Below are positions 1 through 10,414 of a stretch of 64,000 nt of DNA, piece by piece. Below the pieces are notes generated by a model, which was given only the letters and a program-made list of their open reading frames with translations, had not been told where the DNA came from and ran no database searches. How positions within the stretch are numbered: the stretch's first letter is position 1; each line of letters opens with the position of its first letter. This DNA is from Rhizopus sp. PT2906. Lineage: Eukaryota > Mucoromycota > Mucoromycetes > Mucorales > Rhizopodaceae. The stretch is from contig JAMYHX010000106.1 of NCBI GenBank assembly GCA_025529335.1, positions 1-64,000 of the forward strand. The letters run 5' to 3'. Made by a program: the position numbers and the translations under genes.

Positions 1-20
1 AATACTATATACACATGTGT

Positions 21-1100
21 TTAAATGACAGAAGCAAAGAATCCAAGCTTTTCAACTGGCAGTCCATTTCTTCTCTTTTCTTGAACCTGATCTTCTTCTT
101 CTATTAATTTAGCATCCAATTGTTGCAGCATAGGCTTTGCTAAAGTAGTTGCAGTCTAAGAGCAGATGAATATTAATCATATATATATTTTCTATATCCT
201 ATATATTTTACCTGTATCATTTCTGTTAACAGGCTTGGCTCAATGCTGCCATTTCCTCCTTTCTGTATGCTGCAAACAGATCCGCTTCCATTAACGCCCA
301 CTGTCAACGTTACTTGAGAACACAGTTCTTCAAGAATTGTGGGATCAATAATATATCTATCTGCAATCTTGTATAGAGTCACTGTGATTGGTAAATTCTC
401 CCAACCGACAATAGGCTCTGCATCTTCCACATCATCCATGACTTCAAATTCATATTCGCCTTCACCCAAGTCTTGAATTTCGGTTTTAGGAATACGTGTG
501 TTATATAATGCAGCACGTACTGTCATGACGATACAGTCTAATAAATTGCCTGCGGCATCCATGACCTTTTAGAAAATACATGTCAGCATTCTATACTTTT
601 GACAAAAAAAAAAAAAAAAGGTTACCATAGCATCAATATAAATAATCCAACATTGTTGTCCTGGTATGATACATAATTTCTCAAGGTCAAGTCCACTTTG
701 TGGTCCGTTGAATAGTCTGTCAACAGCCATTGTCAATGAATTATTGATTTCATCTGCTCCACGTCCTTCAAACTGTTGAGATGCACTTGGTGAGCTATTA
801 AATATTTAATTTATTATTTTCTAAATAGCAATTGTTTTTTGTTTACCATTCTACATTACAAACAATACGCCCTTGATTAGGTTGATTCTGTTCAATTTCA
901 CCAATTTCCACCTTGACACCTACAAGCACGTCACTATCTCCTAAACGACATCGTGCACTTCCGCTTGCTTGTGATAAAAGCCCTGTTTCTAGAATCATGT
1001 GACGATATTCAAGTCTAGCTCGACCATCTGCACGACAATCTTGTTGAATGCCTTCTTCAATATATGACTTCTCAGCAGGTGAAATAAGGGGTGTAGGCAT
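21..1100 (-). CDS. RRP42: Exosome complex component RRP42 (EXOSC7-like)
   Basis: Subunit of the RNase PH-like ring of the RNA exosome, which processes and degrades RNA 3' to 5' in nucleus and cytoplasm. Four exons join in frame: 1100-847, 794-626, 565-212, 155-21, giving 303 aa, close to animal EXOSC7. Family landmarks are an N-terminal stretch reading EGIQQDCRADGR, an early SGSARCRLGDSDVLVGVK block, FEGRGADE in the middle, and the late segment LYKIADRYIIDPTILEE. In eukaryotic rings this subunit is structural and non-catalytic (family knowledge). The ATG is clear. The start lies 223 bp from the divergent gene at 1324, so the two probably share a promoter region. Confidence 0.93.
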
Positions 1101-1323
1101 TTTATAAGGAAAAAGCCAGACAAAAAAGAGGGGAATAAAGAAATATAAAACAGTGGCTTATCGCGTCACAAAACAGAAAAGGGTGGGTCTTGTGATTTGT
1201 AGGACCGATTTGCATAAGAGAAAGAGAAAGAGAGATCAACAAAACCGCGTATGTTTTGGTTTCGCATTTTTCTCTTCCTCTTCTTTTCTTTTCTTTTCTT
1301 TTTTTAAAATAACCCTTTAAAAC

Positions 1324-2341
1324 ATGCCTTTACAAGAAAAGAATTCTCGGCCAGATAGATCTGAAATCCAAGTGTCATTGAATTCTATTTCATGGCCTAT
1401 TCTATTAGCAGTTATTCCAACTCTTGGTGCATTTGTTGTAGGAAATGCTGAAGACTGGGGTGACTTTATTTTGATACTTTTAATATTGTATTATGTCTAT
1501 AAATGGATTACAGGTAAAACTATATATAAACAGATATAAAAAAAGATAAGCTCATGTGTTTACAGTACCATGGACGTACTATGAAAGTGCAAGGTCTCGC
1601 CGAATAAGCCAAGCGAACAAAACCGAGTTGGAACAAGAGCTCCGAAAGCATGAGCTCATGGGACTTGCTTGGGTTATTCTATCACCACTGATGGCAGGAT
1701 ACACACTCTATTACAGCCGACGCTTCCTTAACAATCATGACAAGTACATGAGTTCATTTAATATTACCGTATTTGTCTTAGCCGCCAGTGTGAAACCACT
1801 GGTCCATGTTATGGCGCTATTGAGAGAGCGGACGTTATTCTTACAGAATGAGGTGTCAATCAATGAAAGTGAACTGGACAGACTACAAAAGAAATTGGAT
1901 ATCATGGAAGAGGAACTGTATGATCTAAGAAGAGCGTTTGCTACCAAAAAGGACTTAGGACAAGTAAAGTGTGTGTGTATTGATGTGTGTTTTTGTTTAT
2001 TTACATGTAGAATTTAGGTAACAAATGGTATTGCACCAAATATCCAACAATTAGCAAAAGCCATGAAACGCATTGAAAAGCGAGATTTAGAGTTTCGTCT
2101 ATGGTCAGAGGAAAAGATTATGGCCATTGATAAAAAAGTACAAGACATTGATCAGTACATTTGCTATACACTTGAGCAAAGACCAAGACGACTCATCATG
2201 ACCTGCATGTTCTTTCCTCTAAATCTTACATTTTGGGCAATGAAACGAATGACCAACTTGTTGCCCAAGACATTCTTGTTGACTTTTTCTTCTTCTGATG
2301 AAGTCAATACGAAATCATCTAAAAAGCATCTTCGTATGTAA
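1324..2341 (+). CDS. Membrane protein with coiled coil, unknown function
   Basis: Three exons (1324-1513, 1566-1963, 2018-2341) with consistent phases give 303 aa. I do not recognise the family. Visible parts: two hydrophobic segments near residues 24-45 and 48-63, two more near 95-113 and 128-147, then a charged heptad-like region around 155-190 (coiled coil), a basic second helical region and a hydrophobic patch near the end. It is probably an integral organelle or ER membrane protein exposing a coiled coil, but that is inference. It is divergent from RRP42 and tandem with MAM33, only 116 bp from stop to next start. Alternative acceptors at the third exon were rejected because they run into stops. 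Confidence 0.72.
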
Positions 2342-2457
2342 TCATCATACAATAATATACCCTTTTATTTCTGACAATAAAAATCAAATAAGGAAACAGT
2401 GTGTCACTATGCCAACCCTTCTCCAATTTTTTGATCACCTCTTTTTTTTTTTCTCTT

Positions 2458-3363
2458 ATGGTTACCTTCATCAAGGGTTTATTCCCTGTAGTTAGCAGAG
2501 TAACAAGGGTACCTGCTGTAAGATATCAACTTAGCCCACTCAGAGCCTTGACTTCGTCCATACCGAGATTAAGCAGTGGTGAAGGTAGACACGATCTTGA
2601 TCAGCCTAACAAACTAATAATAAAACAGTTGATTCCGACCTTGCTCATCAGTTACATGAAGAGATACAATTTGAAGAAAGTGACAAGAACGAACCCCCTG
2701 CTTTTGTCAAGGAATTCTTAGATGCCAACATATTTCAGGTAAGGCAATAGAGTAAAAAGAGGTATCCCTGTTAAGTGTTTGTTTAGATTGAAGATAAAGA
2801 GGGTAGTGACAAAGTAGCTCTGAAGCGCTCGTTTGGAAATGAAAAGTAAATAGAAAAACCAAAAGAGAATGCTTTTCTTATGCTATATATGTAGAGTAAG
2901 CGTGATATTTTCAATTTCTGACATCAATAAGATCGTAGAAGAAGAAAAGGGAGAAGTAATACCAGAAGAAGATGAATATGTAGAACTAAAAAAGCCAGAA
3001 GATGAATCATTTCCGGTAAGAACAACTGTGATGGTAGAAAAGGAAGATAAGGGCAGTCTTGTCCTTAATACGATCGCCCAGGATGGTTATTTCCATATTC
3101 AAGGCATTCGATATTTTAGAAAAGGTGAGATTGACCATCACGATATCTTTCGACATGACATTGGGGAACAGAGACAGGATCTCTATATGGGTCCACTTTT
3201 TGAGGAGCTCTCTCAGGACCTTCAAGCGACTTTTACAGGATTCTTGGAAGAGCGTGGTATCAATGCCGCCTTGGCTACGTTCTTACCAGACTACATAGAT
3301 TATAAAGAGCAAAAAGAATATGTACGCTGGTTAAAGGATGTGAATGAATTCATTTCAAAATAA
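2458..3363 (+). CDS. MAM33: Mitochondrial acidic matrix protein MAM33/p32 (C1QBP family)
   Basis: Four exons (2458-2584, 2629-2738, 2787-2845, 2895-3363) give 254 aa. The first ~40 residues are basic and hydroxylated with no acids, as in a matrix-targeting presequence. The mature part begins with the acidic helix around DLAHQLHEEIQFEE. The C-terminal half carries the p32 core (VLNTIAQDGYFHIQGIRYF, then GPLFEELSQDLQATFTGFLEERGI) and ends DYKEQKEYVRWLKDVNEF, typical for the family. p32 proteins form doughnut trimers in the matrix and support mitochondrial ribosome assembly and translation (family knowledge). The start is the ATG just before the presequence; a possible non-ATG extension upstream was rejected. 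The stop codon is only 9 bp from the stop of the convergent FHA gene. Confidence 0.88.
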
Positions 3364-3372
3364 AAAGAAACT

Positions 3373-3992
3373 TTATTCATAATCTCCCAATAGACTAGAT
3401 TCGTCTGATATCTCGCTTTCACTTTCTGCTTCACTTTCTGCTTCACTTTTTTCACTATCTTCACTGTTTTCTACCTTGTCCCTTACTTCTTCCTTTACAT
3501 TTAATGGTTCATCCTCACATACAGTAATATGATACACTGGCTCCTTTGAATTTGGCAATCTAAGTATTATTTTTTGTTCTGTCTATTATAACATTAATCC
3601 TTATTATACTGCTTTCTGTCTTTCTTTACTCCTATTGTTATCGTATCTCCATCAAATGCCTCTACTTCTCTTCTTTGTGGTAAATGTACTGAATTCAATA
3701 GAGTTGCATGATCTGTCAACTAATTTGAAATAAGCTCTGTTTGTAGTGGCTATGTGTCAATATAATACATTGCGCATACTTTCTCCAAAAAGCATCTTCC
3801 ATTTTCTAACAGTGATATTTTGACTTGTCATATATAAACATTAACCCTAAGCTAAACATAATATATCCAAATACCATGCTCTCTACTACAATAACGACCT
3901 TTGAGACCATATTTATTTCTACCAAGAGTAACAGGTTCATTTGGCTTTAGAGGATATGTTTCTTTAGTTTGTTTATTTTCGAAATGAGCCAT
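3373..3992 (-). CDS. Small FHA-domain protein (PNKP/APLF-like)
   Basis: Four short exons (3992-3875, 3823-3780, 3719-3610, 3559-3373) join in frame to 152 aa. The N-terminal ~95 residues read as a forkhead-associated domain of the PNKP/aprataxin/APLF type: PVTLGRN (G24, R25), then YCSREH (S36, R37, H39) with the phosphothreonine-binding Arg and Ser, a following KISLLENG strand, and a late N-S-V turn. The rest (from ~110) is a Glu/Ser-rich acidic tail with several possible casein-kinase-2 sites. No kinase, phosphatase or nuclease domain follows. FHA domains of this type dock on CK2-phosphorylated XRCC1/XRCC4 in DNA repair in animals; a similar role here is inference. Divergent from the ceramide glucosyltransferase gene with 129 bp between start codons. 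Confidence 0.75.
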
Positions 3993-4121
3993 TTGAATAG
4001 AGATGAGTGAAAAAAATTAATTAAATTTCTTTTTTTCCGCTTCACCCCCCTTTTTTTTCTACTCTGTCTGTCTTTCTCTCCTTGAATGTCAAATAATAGA
4101 TTACAATAGACTAATTCGGCA

Positions 4122-5492
4122 ATGTCACTTTTAGTTACCATACTTCATCATGTACTTTTCGCTTGGTACTCCTTTATTGTCATTCTTAGTTTATACGGAC
4201 AATATATTACGTAAGTTATATATATACATATATATAAAAAGTTTACTGCTGACCAAGAAACTGTCATACATTATTATAGCCAATCAAGATATCGACATAA
4301 ACCTCGACCTGTCTCATCCAAGCTGAGCCACGACGAAGCTCAGGGCGTAACAATCATTCGACCGTTGAAAGGCATCGACTTAGATTTAGAGACTAACCTA
4401 CGATCGTCTTTTACCCAAAACTATCCTAAATTCGAACTATTATTTTCAGTTGCATCTCCACATGACCCAGCAATATCAGTTGTTCATCGATTGATGTCTG
4501 AATATCCCTCTGTAGATTGTCGATTGATCGTAGGTAATTGAAATAAAAGGCAAGACAAGGGAGCCAATCACTGATCCTATATGCTCCCACACACACATAT
4601 ATACACAGGTGATCGTCAAGTAGGTATTAATCCCAAGATCAACAATATGGTCCGACCGTACGAAGAGGCAAAGTATGATATTCTCTGGATTCTTGATTCA
4701 AATGTCTATGTTGATAAAGACACACTTGGACGCTCTGTGGATGAACTATCACGTCCTGGTATTGGCCTTGTTCATCATTTACCATTGGCTGTACAACCCA
4801 AGAATTACGCGGCCGAGATTGAACATCTCTTTCTAGACACGAACCATGCCAAGATGTATTTGGCTATCAACGGCGTAGGCATTGCATCATGTGTTATGGG
4901 TAAATCAAACTTGTATAGACGCTCAGATCTTGAGAAGGCAGGAGGATTAGTCAAGTTTGGCAAATACATGGCTGAGGACAACGTCATTGGAGAAGCCTTG
5001 TGGCACCAAGGCTTACGACACAGCATGAGTGCAGACACTGCTTGCCAAGCTCTTGGGGAACTCTCTCTCAAGGGATATTCTCGTCGTCGAGCACGATGGG
5101 TACGTCTTCGAAAATATATTGTGACCGCAGCTACCTTGGTTGAACCAATCACGGAATCTATTCTCTGTGGTCTCCTCGGCGCCTTTAGTTCCCATGCTCT
5201 CTTTGGCACTTCTATTGTCACATTCTTTGGAATTCACTGGCTGCTCTGGCTCATCAACGATTATGTACTTTATGTTACACTTGTCGAACATGCAGTCGCG
5301 AACGAACGTCTGGCTTTACCTCGGTTTCTACGAGCATGGCTATCACGAGAAATACTGGCTTTTCCTCTTTACCTTTATGCCATGGCTGGGACTCGGATAT
5401 CCTGGCGAGATCAAGAGTATAAATGTATGCCAGATGGAAGCGCAATACCTATTCATAATACTAATAATAATACAAAAGTTCCTTTAAAATAA
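4122..5492 (+). CDS. UGCG: Ceramide glucosyltransferase (GT21)
   Basis: Transfers glucose from UDP-glucose to ceramide, giving glucosylceramide at the Golgi/ER face. Three exons (4122-4210, 4280-4533, 4609-5492) give 408 aa, close to animal UGCG. It has an N-terminal membrane anchor (residues ~5-28), then RPLKGID and FTQNYPKFELLFSVASPHDPA, the aspartate motif WILDSNVYVD, the MAEDNVIGEAL loop, and the family's (Q/R)xxRW signature as RRARW. C-terminal hydrophobic segments complete the topology. Conserved residues are in place, so the enzyme looks functional. It faces the C2-protein gene, 134 bp apart. Confidence 0.93.
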
Positions 5493-5626
5493 ACTATTTT
5501 TTAATACACAAAAAACAATGCATAAACGCGTCGTTTTTTTATTTATTCATTATGCAGATTTTTTTTTGAAAGGTATACACATACAATAGCTATTCACACA
5601 GAAAGAGAGAAAAAAAGGTATACAAC

Positions 5627-6028
5627 TTATTGAGGAGTGAATTGGACAGAGACATGGAGTTCACCATGGCTAGAGAGACCCAACTTGGCAGGAAGGTTGA
5701 CCCAAGTGTCAGTAGGAGTACCCTTGAAGATGTCAGTCAAGTCCATGTGAGTGCTACCAATTTTGTCAGAGTCAACGACGTCCTTATCGATGACCTTGAA
5801 GTAAAGCTTGTGCTTGGAGGAACCTTCATCAATATTGAAGGTGAAGGTTTGGTTCCAAACGGGGTTTTCAGTGTTCTTGACAACTTCAGAACGTTGCTTG
5901 TAGTCTTCATCTAACCAGAGTTCGACATAAGGATCATTGTGGCCAGCAGTATCTTCCTTGTGAAGATTACGGGCTTCAATCAAGTTAACAGTAAGAACAC
6001 CACGAGGAGCAGAGTGAGAAGAGAACAT
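5627..6028 (-). CDS. Single C2-domain protein
   Basis: Intronless 133-aa protein that is almost entirely one C2 domain. It begins APRGVLTVNLIEARNL, continues with GHNDPYVELWLDED and ENPVWNQTFTFNIDE, then VIDKDVVDSDKIG. The aspartates in the first loop (D near NDPY) and the third loop (DKDVVDSD) suggest Ca2+-dependent phospholipid binding. No signal peptide or membrane segment. The chosen ATG removes a 19-residue in-frame extension that would lie in the 5' leader, downstream of the TATA box at 6075-6082. Similar one-domain C2 proteins are common in fungi and plants; the specific role is unknown. Confidence 0.85.
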   Translation of the reverse strand: MFSSHSAPRGVLTVNLIEARNLHKEDTAGHNDPYVELWLDEDYKQRSEVVKNTENPVWNQTFTFNIDEGSSKHKLYFKVIDKDVVDSDKIGSTHMDLTDIFKGTPTDTWVNLPAKLGLSSHGELHVSVQFTPQ

Positions 6029-6074
6029 TTTGAATATAGAGTAAAGAGAAAAAAAGGAACAGAGGAAAGCCCGG

Positions 6075-6082
6075 TTTATATA
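6075..6082 (-). promoter_or_regulatory. TATA box of the C2-protein gene
   Basis: On the minus strand the sequence reads TATATAAA, about 47 bp before the start codon and next to a short GC stretch. Position and match to consensus are good. Confidence 0.6.
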
Positions 6083-6089
6083 CAATTTA

Positions 6090-7680
6090 AGGTGTTTGCA
6101 TGATTAACGATTTGATTGGCTCTATTTTTTTATTAATAGTTTCATCATGACGTTTTGCACTACAGCCTAAGTACTCCAAGGTACACACACATATACACAA
6201 GTGTATGTTAATGTATTTAAAGACACAGATGAAATGAAAGTGATTACATCATGATTATGAAAGTTCTTTTCTCTGTCTTTTTTTGCTTAAACAGCTCATA
6301 AACTAGACTCTAACGCGGTTAGACGCACTGTTTAAAACTGAGCTGCGTAAGTCGGGCCAATGTTTGTAAAAGGCAAACTTTTACTTGGTATTTGCATCAC
6401 AGAGACGCTGTAATATTGTCCCCAGCGGAAACAGAGAAATGATTGGCTATGACACTATTATTTATCTCGCCATTTTAGCATAAAATTTCTCACCCTTCTA
6501 AAATCTCAAGGCGAAAGAGAGGACGCGTTTGAGTATTACCATTTTTTTCTTCTCTTGAGCCAGTTTAAGTGAGTCATTCATGTTTGACGTGAGAAAAAAA
6601 AATAAAGTAAAGCAAAATAAAGAAAAAAAGGGTTATCACTTCAAGAGAGATAAGCTTAACATGTCTTCAGTCCCTTTCTTCTTTCCCCCTTCTTTATCTT
6701 ATCTATCTACATATGCTTTTCTTCTGTTCCCTATCATCTGTCTCTCTGCTACGATTTTGGCTGCTTGTCATACTCAAACGTGGCCCTATCAAGACAGGAA
6801 CAAGCCATAGCTGATAGCAAGTCCTTTTTCTATCGCCTATTTTAAGGAAGCTTGTCATACATCTACATATGCATTTAATTTAACAGAACGTGTTCAGAAA
6901 GAGATGAGTAAAAGAGAGTAAAGAGATAGAACCTGTTGTCATGAGCACCAATAGCACATTGTCCCAGGCGTCCCCCACCAACGACGACACAGCGACGTAT
7001 ACGCCTTCCGAAAATTCAAGAAGGATCCAGCCAACCTAAAGAGATGAAAATGATTGGCTGGAAAAACTGTAAAGTTTTTTTTTTTTCGGTCTTATTTTTT
7101 TCTGTGAGATGGCCCTTGAATGTTTGCATGCTTATATTCTGGAACAGCCAAAGGGCGTATGCACACTTTATTATTAACCAAACAAGTTTTCCCTTTCCAC
7201 GCATGTATCAAAGGACCTTATACAACCGTACTGATTAAGTAACTCCGAACAACCTCAGCTAAGAGAAAAAAAAAGCATACCTTTCGTCATCCTCTTGGCT
7301 GCTACGTAATGACATCTTGCCATCTTTTTTTAATTTTTCTTTAGTTGAAATATTCCCTTTTAAAGTATTTACCGTTCTAAACAGTAAAACTCTAAAATGA
7401 TGCAATATATGTATGTAAATGTATAAAAGAGGAGATAAGAAAAGGGTGAGAGAGAGAGAGAGAGGCAGAGGGGATTATGCCAGTTTGATCGGGTACTAGA
7501 ATAAATGACGCAAAAATAACCTAGCAACATAATAGCCAATCAATTTTTACTCATTCGACTCCTGAATTGTTGATGCGTTGGTCTGGAAACCTAGAGTGAC
7601 ACATATTGATTTGTACAAAAGCTGGGGTTGACAAAAAAGTAACTTAGATCGGCTTTCCTATCAACCTCTTTACACTCCGA
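6090..7680. other. Intergenic, no clear gene
   Basis: About 1.6 kb between divergent genes. I found no supported exon. A (GA)n run lies at 7447-7462. One short ATG-initiated ORF at 6941-7039 (32 aa, Ser/Thr-rich, unusually GC-rich for this region) could be coding but has no supporting motif. Confidence 0.5.
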
Positions 7681-7686
7681 AAAATG

Positions 7687-7694
7687 TATAAAAA
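7687..7694 (+). promoter_or_regulatory. TATA box of the Ecl1-like gene
   Basis: TATAAAAA, 63-70 bp upstream of the ATG at 7757. Confidence 0.55.
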
Positions 7695-7756
7695 GGCCAG
7701 CTTAATTTTAAGTCATTTTTATCTGATATGAATTTATAAAACAAAAACCATTAAAG

Positions 7757-8230
7757 ATGATGTGCGATACTAATTGGTGTACCTTTTGCGATAATGCTAT
7801 CAGTCCTTACTCTGTAAGTATAATGTCGAGTTGTTACTCTGCTAGAGACTAATGTATCCTGTAGGATTCACTTTACTGCTCAGAGGAATGCCTCAGACAA
7901 GATGCCCTACGTCACCATCCTATGCTCGGATATGATTATGCTGAACTTAATGGATTCCCTCATATAAATAATTCTACATCTAAATCTAATAATCGTCGTA
8001 TTTCAACAACAACTACAACTACAACAGCACCATCGCCATCAAATGCTTCCAATTACTTTAGTCAATTACACAAGTTACCTTCTTTATCACCCTCTTTATC
8101 TTCTTCACCATCATCCATATACTCATCACAGGAAGATAATCATGACCTTACTACTTATTTATATTACCAACCTAAACCTCGACGTACCTCTGTCCCTCTG
8201 ATGGAACATCAACAAGCTCTTCACCTTTAA
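7757..8230 (+). CDS. ECL1: Ecl1-family life-span regulatory zinc protein
   Basis: Two exons (7757-7813, 7865-8230), 140 aa. The N-terminus has the compact zinc-binding pattern of the fungal Ecl1 family: C8-x2-C11, then LYCSEEC with C24-x3-C28, followed by LRQD. The remainder is low-complexity Thr/Ser/Pro with no further domain. Ecl1 proteins of fission yeast extend chronological life span and respond to nutrient stress (family knowledge). Whether this one does so is inference. The double ATG at the start makes the first codon ambiguous by one residue. Confidence 0.75.
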
Positions 8231-8349
8231 TTTGTAAATATTCCTTTTTATGTTTTGCATCGCTTAAAAAATAACACACATGTATAAAAAAAAATACAAT
8301 ATTGCATTCAAATTGCATAACATAATAAAAAATCTGCATTCTACACTTT

Positions 8350-8760
8350 TGTTTACTTCACACACATATACAGCAGGATCTTCAGCATAATCTCTTTTCC
8401 ATCTTTTTGGATGTGTCATCTCAATCACAGTCACACCTCCTTTTTTATATGTATAGTCATGTTGGAAAATGTCGATATCGAAAACAATTCCTCATCAATG
8501 ATAGATGCGATTCTGTGTAATTTGTCTTTTGAGGAGTAAACTTTATTTACAACATGAGTAACAAGTGGACATGCTGATGATCTTTTCTTGTTTTGCAGTC
8601 AACTAAACATATTTTCAATATCTTTTTATCGCTTGAAAGGTTGTCAACACAGATAAACTCAAAGGGGGAAATATATGCATTAAACTGGTATACATGCCAA
8701 CTTGCTAAAAGTGTACAAGTCTTTATTATCAAGCTTGTGGGAGTATCTCCAAACGAGGGA
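8350..8760 (-). pseudogene. Coding remnant, unknown family
   Basis: On the minus strand two open stretches look protein-like but lie in different frames. One (about 8732-8547) includes SPFEFICVDNLSSDKKILKI. The other (about 8500-8350) includes DIFQHDYTYKKGGVTVIEM followed by THPKRWKRDYAEDP. Between them a third frame carries SSKDKLHRIASIIDEE. No start codon, and no splice pattern that joins them cleanly. I read it as a decayed gene; an unrecognised multi-exon gene is the alternative. Confidence 0.35.
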
Positions 8761-8764
8761 TAAC

Positions 8765-9425
8765 TTTTTGGTTATATTTGTATATATTAATAGAAAGAAG
8801 CTAAATAAAGGCTAAATGGAAAAATTATGAAAAAAACTATTGATTAGAATATAAAAACAAAATTGATGCCAGCAAAGTGATCAAATATCATTTTACTGTC
8901 CAAGGGAAAAATAGGACATCTTTTTTTTTTCTCCCTCAAGTCTCCCTCTTTTTTGTTGTTTTCCCTTCTTTTGTTTACTAAACGGGCTTTAATCGGGCAT
9001 GCGCACGGATGTTATCAGCAACAGCAACAACATTATTAAATTGCAATATCAATCAATCTTTTATAATACCATTTATATGTGACTCGAGCCACGGGATTTT
9101 GTTTTTAATTTACAAAAAAGCGTGCAAGTGTGATATGGTCTATTATTACCTTGGTAAAAGCGTGCGATATACTTTTTATAAAAATAAACCTGTAACACTA
9201 ACCTCATGGCAGTCGGTAGACCCAAGCCCTATAGAAAGCAAACCCCGCCAGGACATGTTTTCTTTTTATAAACCAAGGTGTAACAACTACATTGTTTTTT
9301 TGAGGCAGTGAACCACAGTAATGATTACCAGATTTGTGTGGCAATCCTCGAGTATAAGATGATTGATTCCTGACTTTCTTTTTCACCTTATTTCTTCTTT
9401 TCTTTTACATAAAAAGTAAATTATA
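8765..9425. other. Intergenic, promoter side of the GPI-protein gene
   Basis: AT-rich with homopolymer runs. I see no supported exon. The last ~80 bp before 9430 is pyrimidine-rich, as in many highly expressed fungal leaders. Confidence 0.5.
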
Positions 9426-9429
9426 CAAA

Positions 9430-10409
9430 ATGGTTTCCGTAAAGACATTCATTGCTACTTCTGCTGCTCTTATTGCTGCTTTCGTGAATGTCGAAGCCGC
9501 TGTGGCCCCTACCTATCCTTCACCCGGAACCATTCAAGTTCAAGGTCAAAGCTACGACATCACTTGGAGTATGTATAATTTATGGATCGACAACGGGGTA
9601 GTAACCAGCTTTTCTTTCTTTTTTTTTTTCTATAGCCTTTGATGGAAAGAATGCTAGCGAAACATACCAAATTGGTAATGAATAACAAGACAATAAATTA
9701 TCCAATGCAACTAACAGCTCTGTCTGCATTGTATAGATTTCATGACTGGAAGCAACCTCGAACAGAAAAAGTTGGCCACTGTTGCTACTGTAACTATACA
9801 TTTGAATAACAACAACAACAAAGCACTTATTTGATTTTATATATAGGGTGTTCCTGCTAATCTCTTAAAGTACCCATTCGTTGCTCCTCAAGTTTCACCA
9901 AACTCTGCAGTTTATTTCTTCATGTTTACAGGTTGCGACACGAATGAATTCAATTTTTTACATAATGACTTATATATATATAAATAGGCTCTCAAGGAGA
10001 TCAAGCATGGACAACTCGTTTCGGTATTGTCGCTGCTAATGGCGACAAATTGACACCAGAACCTCAACAGACTCAACCTACTGGTGAAAAGATCCCTTGG
10101 GGTGATGGTAAGCTTCTTACTGCTATTAGCGGAAACAACTCTTCTGCCAGTTCCGCCCCCGCTGCTGCTGCTTCATCCAGTGCCCCAGTCGTTGCTGCTG
10201 CTGCTGCTTCATCAGCCGCTCCTTCTTCTTCTTCCGCTCCTATTGTTGTTGCTGCCGCCGCTACATCTAGCACTCCTGCATCTGTCCCATCTGCCGTCAC
10301 TAGCACTGTTCCTTCTTCCGCTGCTCAAAAGTCTGCCTCTGCTGGTTCCATGGTCAAGCCTGCTCTCTCTTTGATCGCTGCTGGTGCCGCTGGTTACATG
10401 TTAATTTAA
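9430..10409 (+). CDS. GPI-anchored Ser/Ala-rich wall protein (Kre9/Knh1-like N-terminus)
   Basis: Five exons (9430-9568, 9636-9674, 9737-9789, 9847-9931, 9988-10409), 245 aa. Residues 1-23 are a signal peptide ending at VEA. The next ~115 residues form an Ig-like module, YPSPGTIQVQGQSYDITWT and then DFMTGSNL, like the N-terminal domain shared by Kre9/Knh1 and many fungal GPI proteins. From about residue 150 the chain is Ser/Ala/Val/Pro repeat, likely O-glycosylated. The end is a hydrophobic tail (PALSLIAAGAAGYMLI) after small residues, as for GPI attachment. Likely at the cell surface or wall. The repeat region is codon-biased, which opens long but meaningless ORFs in other frames. Confidence 0.85.
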
Positions 10410-10414
10410 TTTAT

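Noticed and set aside
2298..2721. Non-ATG upstream extension of MAM33
   Set aside because: The frame is open from a GTG but the added residues are Phe-rich and unlike a presequence; the ATG at 2458 gives a normal matrix-targeting start.
5630..5914. Plus-strand ORF opposite the C2 gene
   Set aside because: Antisense shadow of a conserved C2 domain.
6580..6810. 76-codon open stretch on the plus strand
   Set aside because: Low-complexity Lys then Phe/Leu composition, no splice partner, no promoter, no motif.
10073..10374. Long ORFs in other frames over the Ser/Ala-rich region of the GPI protein
   Set aside because: They are Leu-, Glu/Ala- or similar homopolymer-like translations of the same GCT/TCT-type repeat codons and overlap a well-supported exon.
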